A stretch of DNA of 59,118 nucleotides, from contig CALWYP010000033.1 of assembly GCA_944385795.1 (NCBI GenBank), positions 1-59,118 on the forward strand, given 5' to 3'. Below, piece by piece: positions 24,781 through 32,686 of the stretch; position 1 is the first letter of the stretch, and each line of letters begins with the position of its first letter. The notes beneath the pieces are model-generated. The model did not search any database. It was not told the origin of the DNA and saw only the letters and a program-made list of their open reading frames with translations. Position numbers and translations under genes: made by a program. Origin of the DNA: an uncultured Oscillospiraceae bacterium (lineage in GTDB: Bacteria > Bacillota > Clostridia > Oscillospirales > Oscillospiraceae).

Positions 24781-24918
24781 ATGGATGCGAACACGCCGCT
24801 CGAGCGCTTCGATGAAAAATACGACGCCTATTCCGGGGCGGTCTACCGCCTGGCCATGGTCCTGGGCTCCGCGGGAGAGAGGGTATACGTCTCGCTTTAC
24901 GCCCCGGAACAGGGCTGA
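24781..24918 (+). pseudogene. 45-residue remnant of a sigma-factor gene
   Basis: An ATG with a near-perfect site (AAAGGAGGGCGTAAG) opens a 45-codon frame. The product's FDEKYDAYSGAVYRLAMVLGSAGE resembles the N-terminal region 2 of ECF sigma factors (pattern Y..Y...V..LA...LGS). The similarity then stops in RVYVSLYAPEQG. It lies just upstream of an intact ECF sigma gene, and its leader (GCGTTATATGGGTGAAAGG) resembles those of the two intact sigma genes. It is most likely a truncated paralogue. A functional micropeptide cannot be excluded, because the ribosome site is intact. Confidence 0.55.
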
Positions 24919-24921
24919 AAA

Positions 24922-24950
24922 TGAAACCCCAGGGGCCTTTGCCGCGACTA
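24922..24950 (+). promoter_or_regulatory. Candidate ECF-type promoter of sigma pair 1
   Basis: TGAAAC (24922-24927), 17-base spacer, CGACTA (24945-24950), followed by a GTGAAGCGGCCGC leader. The same arrangement precedes sigma pair 2, which suggests autoregulation by one or both factors. Confidence 0.55.
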
Positions 24951-24985
24951 TATAGGTGAAGCGGCCGCCGGAAGGAGTGACGCAT

Positions 24986-25522
24986 ATGGACGAGGCGCAG
25001 GCGTTAGACGCGCTGCGGAAGGGCAGCGAGGAGGCGCTGGGCTGGTTTATCGACAGGTACACGGCCTATGTCAGCACAATAGTGAACAACATGCTCCTGC
25101 CCAAGCTCGGCGCCCCGGACGCGGAGGAAGCGGTTTGCGACGTATTCCTGGCCCTGTGGCGCAGCGCCGGGCAGATCCGCCCGGGCGGCGTGCGCGCCTG
25201 GCTGGGCGGGGTGGCCCGCAACAAGGCGTGCGACGCCCTGCGCGCCCACCGCGCGCTGCTGCCGCTTGACGACGACGTCCTGGCCATACCCGCACCCGGG
25301 CCGGATGAAGAGCTGGGAGAGCGCGAGCTGCGCCGGCGCGTCCGCGCCGCCGTCGAGGCTATGCCCGAGCCCGACCGGGAGATCTTCCTGCGTCACTACT
25401 ATTACTGCCAGAGCGTGGCCGAAATCGCCCTCGCGCTGGACATGAACTGCAACACGGTAAAGACCAGGCTCCGCCGCGGCCGGGAACGGCTGAAGGACGG
25501 GCTCACGAGGGGAGACGCTTAG
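24986..25522 (+). CDS. ECF-type RNA polymerase sigma factor (pair 1)
   Basis: 178 residues with sigma region 2 (EEALGWFIDRYTAYVSTIV, then DAEEAVCDVFLALWR) and region 4 (MPEPDREIFLRHYYYCQSV, ALDMNCNTVKTRLRRGRERL), typical of ECF factors. GGAAGGAG precedes the start. The gene is followed one base after its stop by a membrane anti-sigma-like gene. It is paralogous to the sigma factor at 34570, with region 4 nearly identical (PEPDREIFLR, NTVKTRLRRGRE). The expected role is control of a cell-envelope or stress regulon, together with its own operon. Confidence 0.93.
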   Translation: MDEAQALDALRKGSEEALGWFIDRYTAYVSTIVNNMLLPKLGAPDAEEAVCDVFLALWRSAGQIRPGGVRAWLGGVARNKACDALRAHRALLPLDDDVLAIPAPGPDEELGERELRRRVRAAVEAMPEPDREIFLRHYYYCQSVAEIALALDMNCNTVKTRLRRGRERLKDGLTRGDA

Positions 25523-25523
25523 T

Positions 25524-26489
25524 ATGGAAGTAAAAATATCCGAACTGCTCGCTTCCGCGGGGATTGAGGAGCTGCCGAACCCCCTTGAGGCCGACGCCGA
25601 CGCCGTGCGCGCGCGCGTCCTGGCAAGGCTCAAGGAGGATAAGATGCAAAATACGAACAGACGCGCGGGACGCCTTTGCCGCGTCCTGCTGATAGCAGCG
25701 GCGGCCGCCGCCCTGCTCACCGTAGCCGGCCTTGCGGCTGCAAGGGGCTTCGGGGAGCTCAGCCATGAAAAGGAGGAGGGCGCCTTCGCCGGGCGCGCCG
25801 TCGTCAGCGTGCTGCCGGCGGACTCCGCGCAGTACAAGGCCTATCAGGAGTACAAGGATTTCGCCGCAGAAGTCCGCTCCGGCCTTCCCACAGGCGCTCT
25901 CACGCAGGAGGAATTTGAGGAACTTCGCTCGGCCGAGGCGCGCATAGACGCGAAGTATATCGAGCTCGCGCGCGAGTATGGGCTCAAGCCCGCGCGGGAG
26001 GCGCGCGAGGCGCGTTCCCTCGCGGAGCTGCGCGCCGCGCTGGGGGCGGACATACTGCCGGAGGACGACCCGCGCGCCACGGTGCATTACGGCCGCTGCG
26101 ACGACGCGGGGACTATAGAGTACCGGGGCGGCTTCACGCTCGCGGGCGGCGGGGTCGCGGACTATATCTTCACCTACGCCGCCAAGGGCGCGATGTCAAC
26201 CGCCGAGGCCTATATCTATCTCGACGAGGTGGAGGAGTGGGAGTATACGGACGGGGACGGGCGGAAGCTGCTGCTCGGCATCGGCCCCGGCAAGAGCCTG
26301 GCCTACGCGGAACTGGAGGGCGGCTGGGCCCTCGCCGTCATCCGCGCCGGCTCCGAGGGCGAGGACAGCGAGGCCGTGCTCTCCGAATCCGAGGAAAACC
26401 GCGGCTCGCACACTGCCCTGACGCGCGAAGACCTGGAGCGCTTTGCCGGCGGCATGGGCTTAGGGGCCCTGGACGCCGTATACGCCTGA
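25524..26489 (+). CDS. Membrane-anchored anti-sigma-like protein (pair 1)
   Basis: 321 residues. A cytoplasmic N-terminal segment of about 48 residues (ISELLASAGIEELPNPLEAD) could contact the sigma factor. One membrane helix follows (VLLIAAAAAALLTVAGLAA, about 54-73), then a large extracytoplasmic domain with no recognised fold. It starts one base after the sigma stop. The N-terminal part is similar in layout to the second pair's DUF4179-type protein, but the outer domain differs, suggesting a different signal. No catalytic motif is seen. It ends at the hairpin 26500-26525. Confidence 0.72.
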   Translation: MEVKISELLASAGIEELPNPLEADADAVRARVLARLKEDKMQNTNRRAGRLCRVLLIAAAAAALLTVAGLAAARGFGELSHEKEEGAFAGRAVVSVLPADSAQYKAYQEYKDFAAEVRSGLPTGALTQEEFEELRSAEARIDAKYIELAREYGLKPAREAREARSLAELRAALGADILPEDDPRATVHYGRCDDAGTIEYRGGFTLAGGGVADYIFTYAAKGAMSTAEAYIYLDEVEEWEYTDGDGRKLLLGIGPGKSLAYAELEGGWALAVIRAGSEGEDSEAVLSESEENRGSHTALTREDLERFAGGMGLGALDAVYA

Positions 26490-26499
26490 CAAAACGAAA

Positions 26500-26525
26500 C
26501 CCGCGGACGCCGAGGCGTCCGCGGG
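26500..26525. terminator. Hairpin between convergent genes
   Basis: 12-bp stem CCCGCGGACGCC (26500-26511) with GGCGTCCGCGGG (26514-26525). The minus-strand tail TTTCGTTTTG is T-rich, so it mainly ends the leftward nitrilase operon. Confidence 0.8.
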
Positions 26526-26537
26526 AAATTCTTTGTT

Positions 26538-27353
26538 TCAGCGCCTTTCGAGCCTGTACATGTCCGCGCGCCTGGCGCTCAGCAATGGCAGCTGCTCGCG
26601 GACGGAATCGGCCTCGCTCTTGAGCAGCTCGGCGAACAGTATCGTCTCACCGGCCCCGGCGCGCTCTATTACGTTGCCCCAGGGGTGGACGATTATGGAG
26701 TTGGCGTAGCTTACATATGAGCCGTGCTCGTCGCGCGCGGGGGCGCAGCCGAGGGCGTACACCTGGCTCTCTACGGCGCGGGAGCGGAACATTATCTCCC
26801 AGTGCGCCGGGCCGGTGGTCATATTGAAGCTCGCCGGGCAGAAGACGGCCCAGGCCCCGTCGAGGGCCATGATGCGCGCGAGCTCGGGGAAGCGCATGTC
26901 AAAGCAGATGCAAAGCCCGAAACGGCCGAACTCGGTGTCAAAGGTGACTATCTCGTCCCCAGGCGTGAAGGTGTCGCTCTCGCGGAAATGCTGCCCGCCC
27001 TTGACGGCTATGTCGAAGAGGTGGCTCTTGCGGCAGCGCGCGGCCTCGCGGCCCGAGCGGTCGAAGACAAAGCTCGTGTTGTAGAGCTTATCCCCCTCGC
27101 TCTCGGGTATGCTCCCGCCGATGAGCCAGACGCCGTTTTCGCGCGCGGCCCCGCTGAGCATGGTATAGGCCGGCCCCCCGGCCGGCTCCTGGGCGGCGAT
27201 AAAGCTCTTGTTGCGGTACTCGCAGCAGAACATCTCCGGCAGGCAGACGAGGTCCGCGCCGTCCTTGGCGGCCTCGGCTATCTTCTCCCGCGCGTGGACA
27301 AGGTTCCGCGCCTTATCGTCGGTGCTGGCAAGCTGTATCAGCGCGACTTTCAT
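26538..27353 (-). CDS. Carbon-nitrogen hydrolase (omega-amidase/Nit2-like)
   Basis: 271 residues of the nitrilase superfamily. The catalytic triad is visible: E40 (CLPEMF), K109 (CRKSHLFD) and C150 (LCICFDMRFPE). Family members with this pattern hydrolyse alpha-ketoglutaramate, alpha-ketosuccinamate or deaminated glutathione, acting as metabolite repair enzymes. AGGAGG precedes the ATG. It is the last of three same-direction genes after a hypothetical protein and thioredoxin reductase, with about 80 bases between trxB and this gene. The precise substrate is not resolvable from sequence. Confidence 0.9.
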   Translation of the reverse strand: MKVALIQLASTDDKARNLVHAREKIAEAAKDGADLVCLPEMFCCEYRNKSFIAAQEPAGGPAYTMLSGAARENGVWLIGGSIPESEGDKLYNTSFVFDRSGREAARCRKSHLFDIAVKGGQHFRESDTFTPGDEIVTFDTEFGRFGLCICFDMRFPELARIMALDGAWAVFCPASFNMTTGPAHWEIMFRSRAVESQVYALGCAPARDEHGSYVSYANSIIVHPWGNVIERAGAGETILFAELLKSEADSVREQLPLLSARRADMYRLERR

Positions 27354-27431
27354 GTACTGCGCCTCCTTTTTGATTTTATTTAACGGCCCGCGGGCCGCGG
27401 CCCATTCCGCGGCCCCGGCTTCCGCTCAAAC

Positions 27432-28355
27432 TCATTCTCCACGGCCGTCCAGATACGCGCAGGCGGCCACTGCGGCGGCCGCGCCGTCGCCGACGGCGGT
27501 GACGGCCTGCTTCACGGCCTTGCTCCGGCAGTCGCCCGCGGCGAAGAGGCCGGGCGTGCGCGTCGCGCCTTCCTCGCCGGTCACGAACCAGCCCCCGGCG
27601 TCAGTCTCCGCCATGGCGGCGAAGGGCGCGTTGTCGCTCTCGTGGCCCACGGCGACGAAAAGGCCGTCCACGCGCAGCTCGCGCCTTTCGCCGCTCGCCG
27701 CGTCCTCGACCACTACGCCCTCGAGCTCGGCCCCGCCCAGCAGCTCCACGGCCCGGGAGTTGAGGACGAGACGCACGTTCCCGCGCGACTTCAGCGCCTC
27801 GACGTTCGCGGCCTCGGCGCGGAACTCCCCGCGCCTGTGGATTATGTAAACCTCGGAGCAGCTGTTCGAGAGCAGCAGCGCGTCCCTCACCGCGGTGTCG
27901 CCGCCGCCCACGACGGCCACGGGCCTGCCGGGGTAGAAGGCCCCGTCGCAGACGGCGCAGTAGCACACGCCGCTGCCCGCGAATTCCTCCTCGCGCGGAA
28001 GGCCCAGGCGGCGGTGCCGTGCGCCGGTGGCGAGGATGACCGCGCCGGCGGAGTAGTCGCCGTCCGAGGTGTGTACGATGAAGCCGCCGTCAACAGGGGA
28101 GAGGCCCGTGACCTCGCTCAGATCGGCCTCCGCGCCCAGCTCGAGCGCCTGGTTGAGCATCCTGTCCGAGAGCTCCGCGCCGGAGATGGACAGGAAGCCC
28201 GGGAAATTCTCCACGCGCGGCGACTGTGCGATTTGCCCGCCGAAGCCGTTCTTCTCGAGTATCAGCACGCTCTTCTCCGCCCGGCGCGCGTAAATGGCCG
28301 CCGTCAGCCCCGCCGGCCCACCGCCGGCTATGATTATGTCGTAGTGGTTGGGCAT
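27432..28355 (-). CDS. trxB: Thioredoxin-disulfide reductase
   Basis: 307-residue FAD flavoprotein that reduces thioredoxin with NAD(P)H. FAD motif IIIAGGGPAGLTAAIYARRA opens the protein; the redox pair is C133 and C136 (CAVCD); the pyridine-nucleotide motif VAVVGGGDTAVRDAL follows; and the second FAD motif GLFAAGDCRSKAVKQ is near the C-terminus. The glycine-rich nucleotide motif would help decide NADPH versus ferredoxin use but does not settle it. AAGGAG is upstream of the start. A TTTACATAA element (28373-28383) lies between this gene and the upstream hypothetical gene. Confidence 0.93.
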   Translation of the reverse strand: MPNHYDIIIAGGGPAGLTAAIYARRAEKSVLILEKNGFGGQIAQSPRVENFPGFLSISGAELSDRMLNQALELGAEADLSEVTGLSPVDGGFIVHTSDGDYSAGAVILATGARHRRLGLPREEEFAGSGVCYCAVCDGAFYPGRPVAVVGGGDTAVRDALLLSNSCSEVYIIHRRGEFRAEAANVEALKSRGNVRLVLNSRAVELLGGAELEGVVVEDAASGERRELRVDGLFVAVGHESDNAPFAAMAETDAGGWFVTGEEGATRTPGLFAAGDCRSKAVKQAVTAVGDGAAAAVAACAYLDGRGE

Positions 28356-28388
28356 AGTTACGCTCCTTAATAATTATGTAAACTATTT

Positions 28389-28763
28389 TCAGTAACTTAT
28401 CCGGTCGAGCCTGAACGGGTGCAGGAAGCGCCCGCGCTCGTCGAGAGTGCTGTATAGAGTTATCTCCGGGATATTTTCCATGCCGAAGCCCGTCTCGTCG
28501 GGCGTATCGTGCCATTGTATTGTAATCAGCACCCGGCTCCTGCCCTGCGCGTCGTAGGGCGAGACGTCGCAGCGCAGGCAGCCGCCGCGCCTGTACCAGT
28601 CCCGCTCGACCTTGCGCTCCCAGCCCCCGGGCTCCCAGCCCGGGTAGTCCATGATGCGCAGGCCGCGCACGAGCGGCTTCCTTATGCCCAGAGCCTCGTT
28701 CACAAAGTCTATGCTCTGTTTGCTGTTCCAGGCGACGCGGTTGTCGACGTAATAGCCCTCCAT
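28389..28763 (-). CDS. Conserved-looking protein of unknown function
   Basis: 124 residues, soluble, rich in aromatic and charged residues (DYPGWEPGGWERKVERDWY, IQWHDTPDETGFGMENIP). No membrane helix or signal peptide. Two cysteines form CLRC near residue 64. GGGAGGAG lies 5 bases upstream of the ATG, and the next gene, trxB, starts 33 bases after the stop, so the two are probably one operon. I do not recognise a family. Association with thioredoxin reductase and a CxxC pair might suggest redox regulation, but this is weak. Confidence 0.65.
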   Translation of the reverse strand: MEGYYVDNRVAWNSKQSIDFVNEALGIRKPLVRGLRIMDYPGWEPGGWERKVERDWYRRGGCLRCDVSPYDAQGRSRVLITIQWHDTPDETGFGMENIPEITLYSTLDERGRFLHPFRLDRISY

Positions 28764-28920
28764 GGCGGCTCCTCCCTTCTCGCAACAGATTTACCCAGCT
28801 GCTATGGCTTATATTGACTTAATCGATTTATTTTGCTATTAGCTATTATTATCCGTGTAAACTGCGACCATTAAAAACAAAAACTGGGAGACAAAATATG
28901 TTCAGCAAGGATGCTCGCGG

Positions 28921-29223
28921 TCATATCCCGCACCTCGCCATGTCGACTCTTCCGTCGGGGAGGAATTCGACGCCTTCGGCCTCGAGCATGGCGCGCTGCA
29001 CCCCCTCGCCGCCGAACGCAAATGCGCTTGCAAGGCGCCCGTCGGCGAAGACGACGCGGTGGCAGGGGATGACGCCCGGCTCCGGGTTGCGGTGGAGACA
29101 GAAGCCCACGCCGCGGGCGCCGCGCGCATTGCCCGCGAGCGCCGCAACCCGCCCATAGCTCATAACGCAGCCGCGCGGAATGTTCCGCACGGCTGCGTAT
29201 ACGTTTTTAGCGAATTCGGTCAC
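28921..29223 (-). CDS. MGMT/Ogt-type DNA alkyltransferase domain protein, short
   Basis: 100 residues covering only the DNA-binding and active-site half of O6-alkylguanine-DNA alkyltransferases: SYGRVAALAGNARGARGVG, then the acceptor motif IPCHRVV with C54, and FGGEGVQRAMLEAEG. Stand-alone short forms are either alkyltransferase-like (ATL) proteins, which replace the cysteine, or minimal MGMTs; this one retains the cysteine. The GTG start overlaps the nrdD stop by 4 bases (GTGA), so translation is coupled to ribonucleotide reductase. Its 3' side abuts a gene-free AT-rich segment (28764-28920). Confidence 0.87.
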   Translation of the reverse strand: MTEFAKNVYAAVRNIPRGCVMSYGRVAALAGNARGARGVGFCLHRNPEPGVIPCHRVVFADGRLASAFAFGGEGVQRAMLEAEGVEFLPDGRVDMARCGI

Positions 29224-31616
29224 TGGCTTATATACTGCTTTATCGCGCCCGCGCCGGCGTACTTCTCAAAGCCGTCCGCGGTGGGGACGACGAGGGTCGG
29301 GGCCTGCTTCACGCCGTAATGGCGCGCGAGGTCGGCGTTCTCCTCGGCGTTGAGCTTCTCGTAGGCGAAGCCCTGCCTGTCGAGCAGCGTGACGGCCAGG
29401 CGGCAGTTCGGGCAGGTCGGCGTGGTGAAGAGCAGCGCCCCGGCGCCCGCTGCGCCCGCGGCCGGCGCTTCGCCGGCGCGCTCATCGGGCTCGGGCTCCA
29501 CGCCGCAGCCGCACTCCGCGGGATGCTTCGCGGGGTCGAGGTGGCTGTGGCCGATGTCGTAGGTCTTGCGGTCCTTGTACGCCTGGGTCTTGCCGGCGTT
29601 CCAGTTCTGAACGGGGCGGTAGTAGCCGGTGATGCGGGAGTAGACCTCCGCGCTCTCGCCGCACTTGGGGCAGGTGAACTGCTCGCCGGAGAGGTAGCCG
29701 TCGTTCTTGCAGACGGAATAGGTCGGGCTGAGCGTGTAGTAGGGGAGCTTGTAGTTCTCGGCTATCTTGCGCACGAGGGAAGCGGCGGCCTGCCAGTCGG
29801 GGAGCTTCTCGCCGAGGAAGGCGTGGAAGACGGTGCCGGAGGTGTACAGGGTCTGGAGCTCGTCTTGGATATCGAGGGCGGCGAAGATGTCCTCAGTGTA
29901 GCCCACGGGCAGGTGGGAGCTGTTGGTGTAGTAAGGCGTGCCGCCGGGTTCCGCGGCGGTGATTATGTCGGGATAGCGCTCCACGTCGTGCTTGGCGAGG
30001 CGGTAGCAGGTGCTCTCGGCCGGGGTGGCCTCGAGGTTGTAGAGGTCGCCGTACTGCTCCTGATAGTCGGAGAGGCGGCTGAGCATGTGCTTGAGGGTGC
30101 GCTTGGTGAACTCCTGGCAGCTCTCGTGCGTCATGTCCTCGCGGACCCATTTGGCGTTCAGGCCGGCCTCGTTCATGCCGACAAGGCCGATCGTGGAGAA
30201 GTGGTTGTCGAAGGTGCCGAGGTAACGGCGGGTGTAGGGGTACAGGCCCTCGTTCATCAGCTTGGTTATGACGTCGCGCTTGACCTTGAGGCTGCGCGCG
30301 GCTATGTCCATGAGCCTGTCGAGCCGGCGCAGGAAGTCCTCCTCGTCCTTGGCGAGATAGGCGAGGCGGGGCATGTTCAGCGTCACGACGCCGATGGAGC
30401 CGGTGCTCTCGCCGGAGCCGAAGTAGCCGCCGCCCTTGCGGCGCAGCTCCCTCAGGTCGAGCCTCAGGCGGCAGCACATGCTGCGCACGTCGCTGGGCTC
30501 CATATCGGAGTTGATATAGTTGGAGAAATAGGGGGTGCCGTACTTCGCGGTCATCTCAAAGAGGAGCTTGTTGTTCTCCGTGGGCGACCAGTCGAAGTCC
30601 TTCGTGATGGAATAGGTCGGTATCGGGTACTGGAAGCCGCGGCCGTTGGCGTCGCCTTCAATCATTATGTCGATGAAGGCCTTGTTCACCATGTCCATTT
30701 CCTTCTTGCAGTCGCCGTAGGTGAAGTCCTGCTCCTTGCCGCCGACGATCGCGGGCAGGTCCTTGAGGTCGGCCGGCACGGTCCAGTCTAGGGTGATATT
30801 GCTGAAGGGGGCCTGCGTGCCCCAGCGCGAGGGGGTGTTCACGCCGTAGACAAAGCTCTGGATGCACTGCTTGACCTCCTTGTAGTCCAGGTTGTCCACC
30901 TTGACGAAGGGGGCGAGGTAGGTGTCGAAGCTGGAGAAGGCCTGCGCGCCGGCCCACTCGTTCTGCATGATGCCGAGGAAATTGACCATCTGGTTGCAGA
31001 GCGTGGAGAGATGGCTCGCCGGGGAGGAGGTGATCTTCCCGGGGATGCCGCCGAGGCCCTCCTGTATGAGCTGCTTGAGGCTCCAGCCGGCGCAGTAGCC
31101 GGTCAGCATGGAGAGGTCGTGCAGGTGGAGGTCGCAGTTCTTGTGCGCGTTGGCTATCTCGTCGTCGTATATCTCGCTCAGCCAGTAGTTGGCGGTTATC
31201 GCGCCGGAGTTGGAGAGGATGAGGCCGCCGACGGAGTAGTTGACGGTGCTGTTCTCCTTGACGCGCCAGTCGCTCAGGTCGAGGTAGCTGTCCACGACGT
31301 TCTTGTAATCGAGGTAGGTGTTCTTCATGTTGCGCAGCTTCTCGCGCTGGCGGCGGTAGAGGATGTAGGCCTTGGCGACATGCTCGTAGCCCGCGCGGGA
31401 GAGGACGGCCTCGACGCTGTCCTGGATGTCCTCGACCGTGACGGCCCCGTCGGCTATCTTGCTCTGGAAATCGGCGGTGACCTTGAGCGCGAGGAAGTCT
31501 ATGACGGAGTCGTTGTACTCCGTGCCCGTGGCCTCGAAGGCCTTCTTTATCGCGGCGCTGATTTTGCCGATATTGAAATCGACGAGATCTCCGTCTCTCT
31601 TTTTAACCCTGTACAT
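29220..31616 (-). CDS. nrdD: Anaerobic ribonucleoside-triphosphate reductase with C-terminal glutaredoxin-like domain
   Basis: 798-residue class III ribonucleotide reductase that makes dNTPs without oxygen. ATP-cone at the N-terminus (MYRVKKRDGDLVDFNIGKI), then the glycyl-radical barrel, the zinc-site cysteines (CKNDGYLSGEQFTCPKCG) and the radical glycine in RITGYYRP. Beyond the usual end, a segment with an Ala/Gly/Glu-rich linker leads to a thioredoxin-fold domain (LLFTTPTCPNCRLAVTLL, then QAPTLVV) of about 70 residues. This fusion should supply the reductant for the dithiol-dependent class III subtype. Start ATG at 31616 with AGGAGGGC upstream. It follows nrdG and is coupled to MGMT. Confidence 0.95.
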   Translation of the reverse strand: MYRVKKRDGDLVDFNIGKISAAIKKAFEATGTEYNDSVIDFLALKVTADFQSKIADGAVTVEDIQDSVEAVLSRAGYEHVAKAYILYRRQREKLRNMKNTYLDYKNVVDSYLDLSDWRVKENSTVNYSVGGLILSNSGAITANYWLSEIYDDEIANAHKNCDLHLHDLSMLTGYCAGWSLKQLIQEGLGGIPGKITSSPASHLSTLCNQMVNFLGIMQNEWAGAQAFSSFDTYLAPFVKVDNLDYKEVKQCIQSFVYGVNTPSRWGTQAPFSNITLDWTVPADLKDLPAIVGGKEQDFTYGDCKKEMDMVNKAFIDIMIEGDANGRGFQYPIPTYSITKDFDWSPTENNKLLFEMTAKYGTPYFSNYINSDMEPSDVRSMCCRLRLDLRELRRKGGGYFGSGESTGSIGVVTLNMPRLAYLAKDEEDFLRRLDRLMDIAARSLKVKRDVITKLMNEGLYPYTRRYLGTFDNHFSTIGLVGMNEAGLNAKWVREDMTHESCQEFTKRTLKHMLSRLSDYQEQYGDLYNLEATPAESTCYRLAKHDVERYPDIITAAEPGGTPYYTNSSHLPVGYTEDIFAALDIQDELQTLYTSGTVFHAFLGEKLPDWQAAASLVRKIAENYKLPYYTLSPTYSVCKNDGYLSGEQFTCPKCGESAEVYSRITGYYRPVQNWNAGKTQAYKDRKTYDIGHSHLDPAKHPAECGCGVEPEPDERAGEAPAAGAAGAGALLFTTPTCPNCRLAVTLLDRQGFAYEKLNAEENADLARHYGVKQAPTLVVPTADGFEKYAGAGAIKQYISQ

Positions 31617-31660
31617 TAGTTTTGCCCTCCTATGTCAAACGGTGTGTTTAATCCCTTTTA

Positions 31661-32356
31661 TTATATCCCGCGGATTTTTACGCCCGGCACCTTCGGCCTG
31701 ACGATATCCGCGAAGCGGGCCATCTCGGCTTCGGTGAAAGCGCCCAGGCCCTGCCCGGCGATGAGGTCGCCGGAATCCTTGAATTCCTGGATGTAGTACT
31801 CCTTCGCCCCGGCTATCCAGTCCGCTATGCCTTCGAAGTCGGAGGGCGTATGCAGGCCCCTGACCGCCGTTGTGCGGAACTCATAGTCCACGCCGCAGCC
31901 CATCAGGTACTCCGCGCTCTCGCGCACGGGCGCGAGGTCGAAGCCTTCAAGCCCCACGAGCTTTGGATAGTTTTCCGGCGCGGCCTTTATGTCCATGGCC
32001 ACGCGGTCGGCAAGCCCGGCCTCGACAATTTCGCGCAGGCGCAGCGGGAAGGTTCCGTTGGTGTCGAGCTTCACGGCGTAGCCCAGGGCCTTTATCTCGG
32101 CGAGCAGGCCGTCGAGCTCGCGGTGGAGCAGCGGCTCGCCGCCCGTGACGGCCACGCCGTCGAGCACGCCCCGCCGCTTCCTGAGGAAGGCGAGGACTTC
32201 CTCCGCCTCCATGGAATCCCTGGCCCTGCCCGGCAGCGCCAGCGAGGCGTTGTGGCAGAAGGGGCAGCGGAGGTCGCAGCCGGCGGTGAACACGGTGCAG
32301 GCCACCCGGCCCGGGTAGTCGAGCAGGGTCAACTTTTGCATTCCGGCTATAAACAA
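31661..32356 (-). CDS. nrdG: Anaerobic ribonucleotide reductase activating enzyme (radical SAM)
   Basis: 231 residues. The radical-SAM cluster is CDLRCPFC (C27, C31, C34), followed by VTGGEPLLH and the family's N-terminal GMQKLTLLDYPGRV. It generates the glycyl radical of NrdD. I use the TTG start at 32356 because GGAGG lies 8 bases upstream and the conserved N-terminus begins there; an ATG six codons later would cut into the motif. It is transcribed before nrdD from a promoter overlapped by an NrdR box. Its C-terminal domain resembles the pyruvate-formate-lyase-activase-like NrdG subtype of anaerobes. Confidence 0.93.
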   Translation of the reverse strand: MFIAGMQKLTLLDYPGRVACTVFTAGCDLRCPFCHNASLALPGRARDSMEAEEVLAFLRKRRGVLDGVAVTGGEPLLHRELDGLLAEIKALGYAVKLDTNGTFPLRLREIVEAGLADRVAMDIKAAPENYPKLVGLEGFDLAPVRESAEYLMGCGVDYEFRTTAVRGLHTPSDFEGIADWIAGAKEYYIQEFKDSGDLIAGQGLGAFTEAEMARFADIVRPKVPGVKIRGI

Positions 32357-32440
32357 ACTCCTTACCTCCAGTAATTGCGCTTTTCCGGCGGCTCCGGCGC
32401 CGGGGCGCCGACAAAACGGCGCAAATAGCCGCCCGCGGAT

Positions 32441-32459
32441 GACCAGATATGTTGTGGTC
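32441..32459. promoter_or_regulatory. Second, weaker NrdR-box-like site
   Basis: GACCAGATATGTTGTGGTC has dyad arms GACCA/TGGTC around an AT core. It is centred about 32-33 bases from the strong box at 32475, close to the three-turn spacing seen between paired NrdR boxes. Confidence 0.5.
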
Positions 32460-32474
32460 CCCGGAGCGTCCGTA

Positions 32475-32490
32475 TCACAATATATAGTGT
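32475..32490. promoter_or_regulatory. NrdR box
   Basis: Minus strand ACACTATATATTGTGA matches the established NrdR consensus closely. It covers the -10 element of the nrdG promoter, the classic arrangement for repression of ribonucleotide reductase genes by NrdR when dATP is plentiful. Confidence 0.82.
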
Positions 32491-32507
32491 TTGCACCCCG
32501 ATGTCAA
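32479..32507 (-). promoter_or_regulatory. nrdGD promoter
   Basis: On the minus strand, TTGACA (32507-32502), 17-base spacer and TATATT (32484-32479). The -10 lies within the NrdR box. The leader to the nrdG start is about 120 bases. Confidence 0.8.
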
Positions 32508-32686
32508 TAGGCAAAGACCACAAAATACAGATTGGAACTTTTCGTTACGGAAATGTAAAGCCTTCGTTTCCGCGGCGTTACTCCAGTATACCACGCGCCC
32601 GGGCGCAAAAAAAGCGCTTGCAATTTTTGCGGGTTTCGGCGAGAATAAAAACAAGCGGCGCGGCCGCGGCAAAACGGGGTGATATT

